A stretch of 6,286 bases of DNA from Elusimicrobiota bacterium (GTDB taxonomy: Bacteria; Elusimicrobiota; Elusimicrobia; UBA1565; UBA9628). This document shows, piece after piece, positions 6,228 to 6,286 of the stretch. The first letter of the stretch is position 1. Every line of letters starts with the position of its first letter. The position numbers were made by a program, and so were the translations under genes. Location of the stretch: NCBI GenBank assembly GCA_028869495.1, contig JAGWRY010000390.1, positions 1 through 6,286 of the forward strand. Reading direction: 5' to 3'. Under the pieces are notes generated by a model. The model made no database searches and was not told the origin of the DNA. It saw nothing but the letters and a program-made list of their open reading frames with translations.

Positions 6228-6286
6228 CCGGGCTGGCGCTGGCCGCCCTGCTCGCGGCGCCCGCGCGGGCGTCCGAGTTCCTCGAC
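6224..6286 (+). CDS. Start of an exported protein, cut by the right edge
   Basis: ATG 6224 overlaps the LOG stop in ATGA and opens 21 codons that run off the window. The peptide MTGLALAALLAAPARA|SEFLD is a good short Sec signal peptide (hydrophobic core, ARA cleavage site at 14-16), although its N-region lacks a Lys or Arg. The mature start SEFLD resembles the (A/S)xFLxIGVGARA opening of PorV/PorQ-type outer-membrane proteins, but five residues are too few to name a family. The overlap spacing and strand support it as the next gene of the operon. The Shine-Dalgarno is poor: only GGGGGG at 6199-6204, well upstream, so coupled translation is likely. Confidence 0.6.
   Translation, partial: MTGLALAALLAAPARASEFLD

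Overview
The window reads as a compact, very GC-rich stretch of a diderm (Gram-negative-type) bacterial chromosome. All genes lie on the plus strand. The diderm assignment rests on an Omp85-type beta-barrel protein, a lipobox lipoprotein and a periplasmic binding protein. High-GC Elusimicrobiota or a deltaproteobacterial/Myxococcota-like lineage would fit. This is inference from gene content and base composition; nothing here fixes the taxonomy.

Layout: (1) Positions 2-1690 hold the 3' part of an Omp85/BamA-TamA-like outer-membrane protein, cut by the left edge, with one POTRA-like module and a barrel. (2) A 34-bp gap (1691-1724) is the only real intergenic space; it holds a GC palindrome followed by a short T run, and a Shine-Dalgarno-like AGGA. 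(3) Positions 1725-5337 hold four overlapping genes that form a TPR-protein-associated TRAP transporter (TPAT): TatT-like lipoprotein, DctP-type binding protein, DctQ-type small membrane subunit and DctM-type large membrane subunit. (4) Positions 5334-6227 hold a long-form LOG-family (lysine-decarboxylase-like fold) nucleotide phosphoribohydrolase, overlapping dctM by 4 nt. (5) Positions 6224-6286 hold the first 21 codons of an exported protein, overlapping the LOG gene by 4 nt and cut by the right edge.

How they may work together: TatT is expected to sit as a periplasm-facing lipoprotein and to dock the binding protein. The binding protein hands its ligand to the Q/M membrane pair, which imports it using an ion gradient. 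By hand alignment, the binding protein lacks both arginines that hold carboxylate ligands in classical TRAP binding proteins (Val145 and Trp165 take their places). It therefore probably carries a non-carboxylate, perhaps hydrophobic, ligand, as suggested for the Treponema TPAT. The Omp85-like gene just upstream raises the possibility of an envelope-spanning unit, but that link is inference. The LOG enzyme is translationally chained to the transporter, and its functional connection is unknown. I saw no RNA genes, CRISPR arrays, insertion sequences or long repeats.
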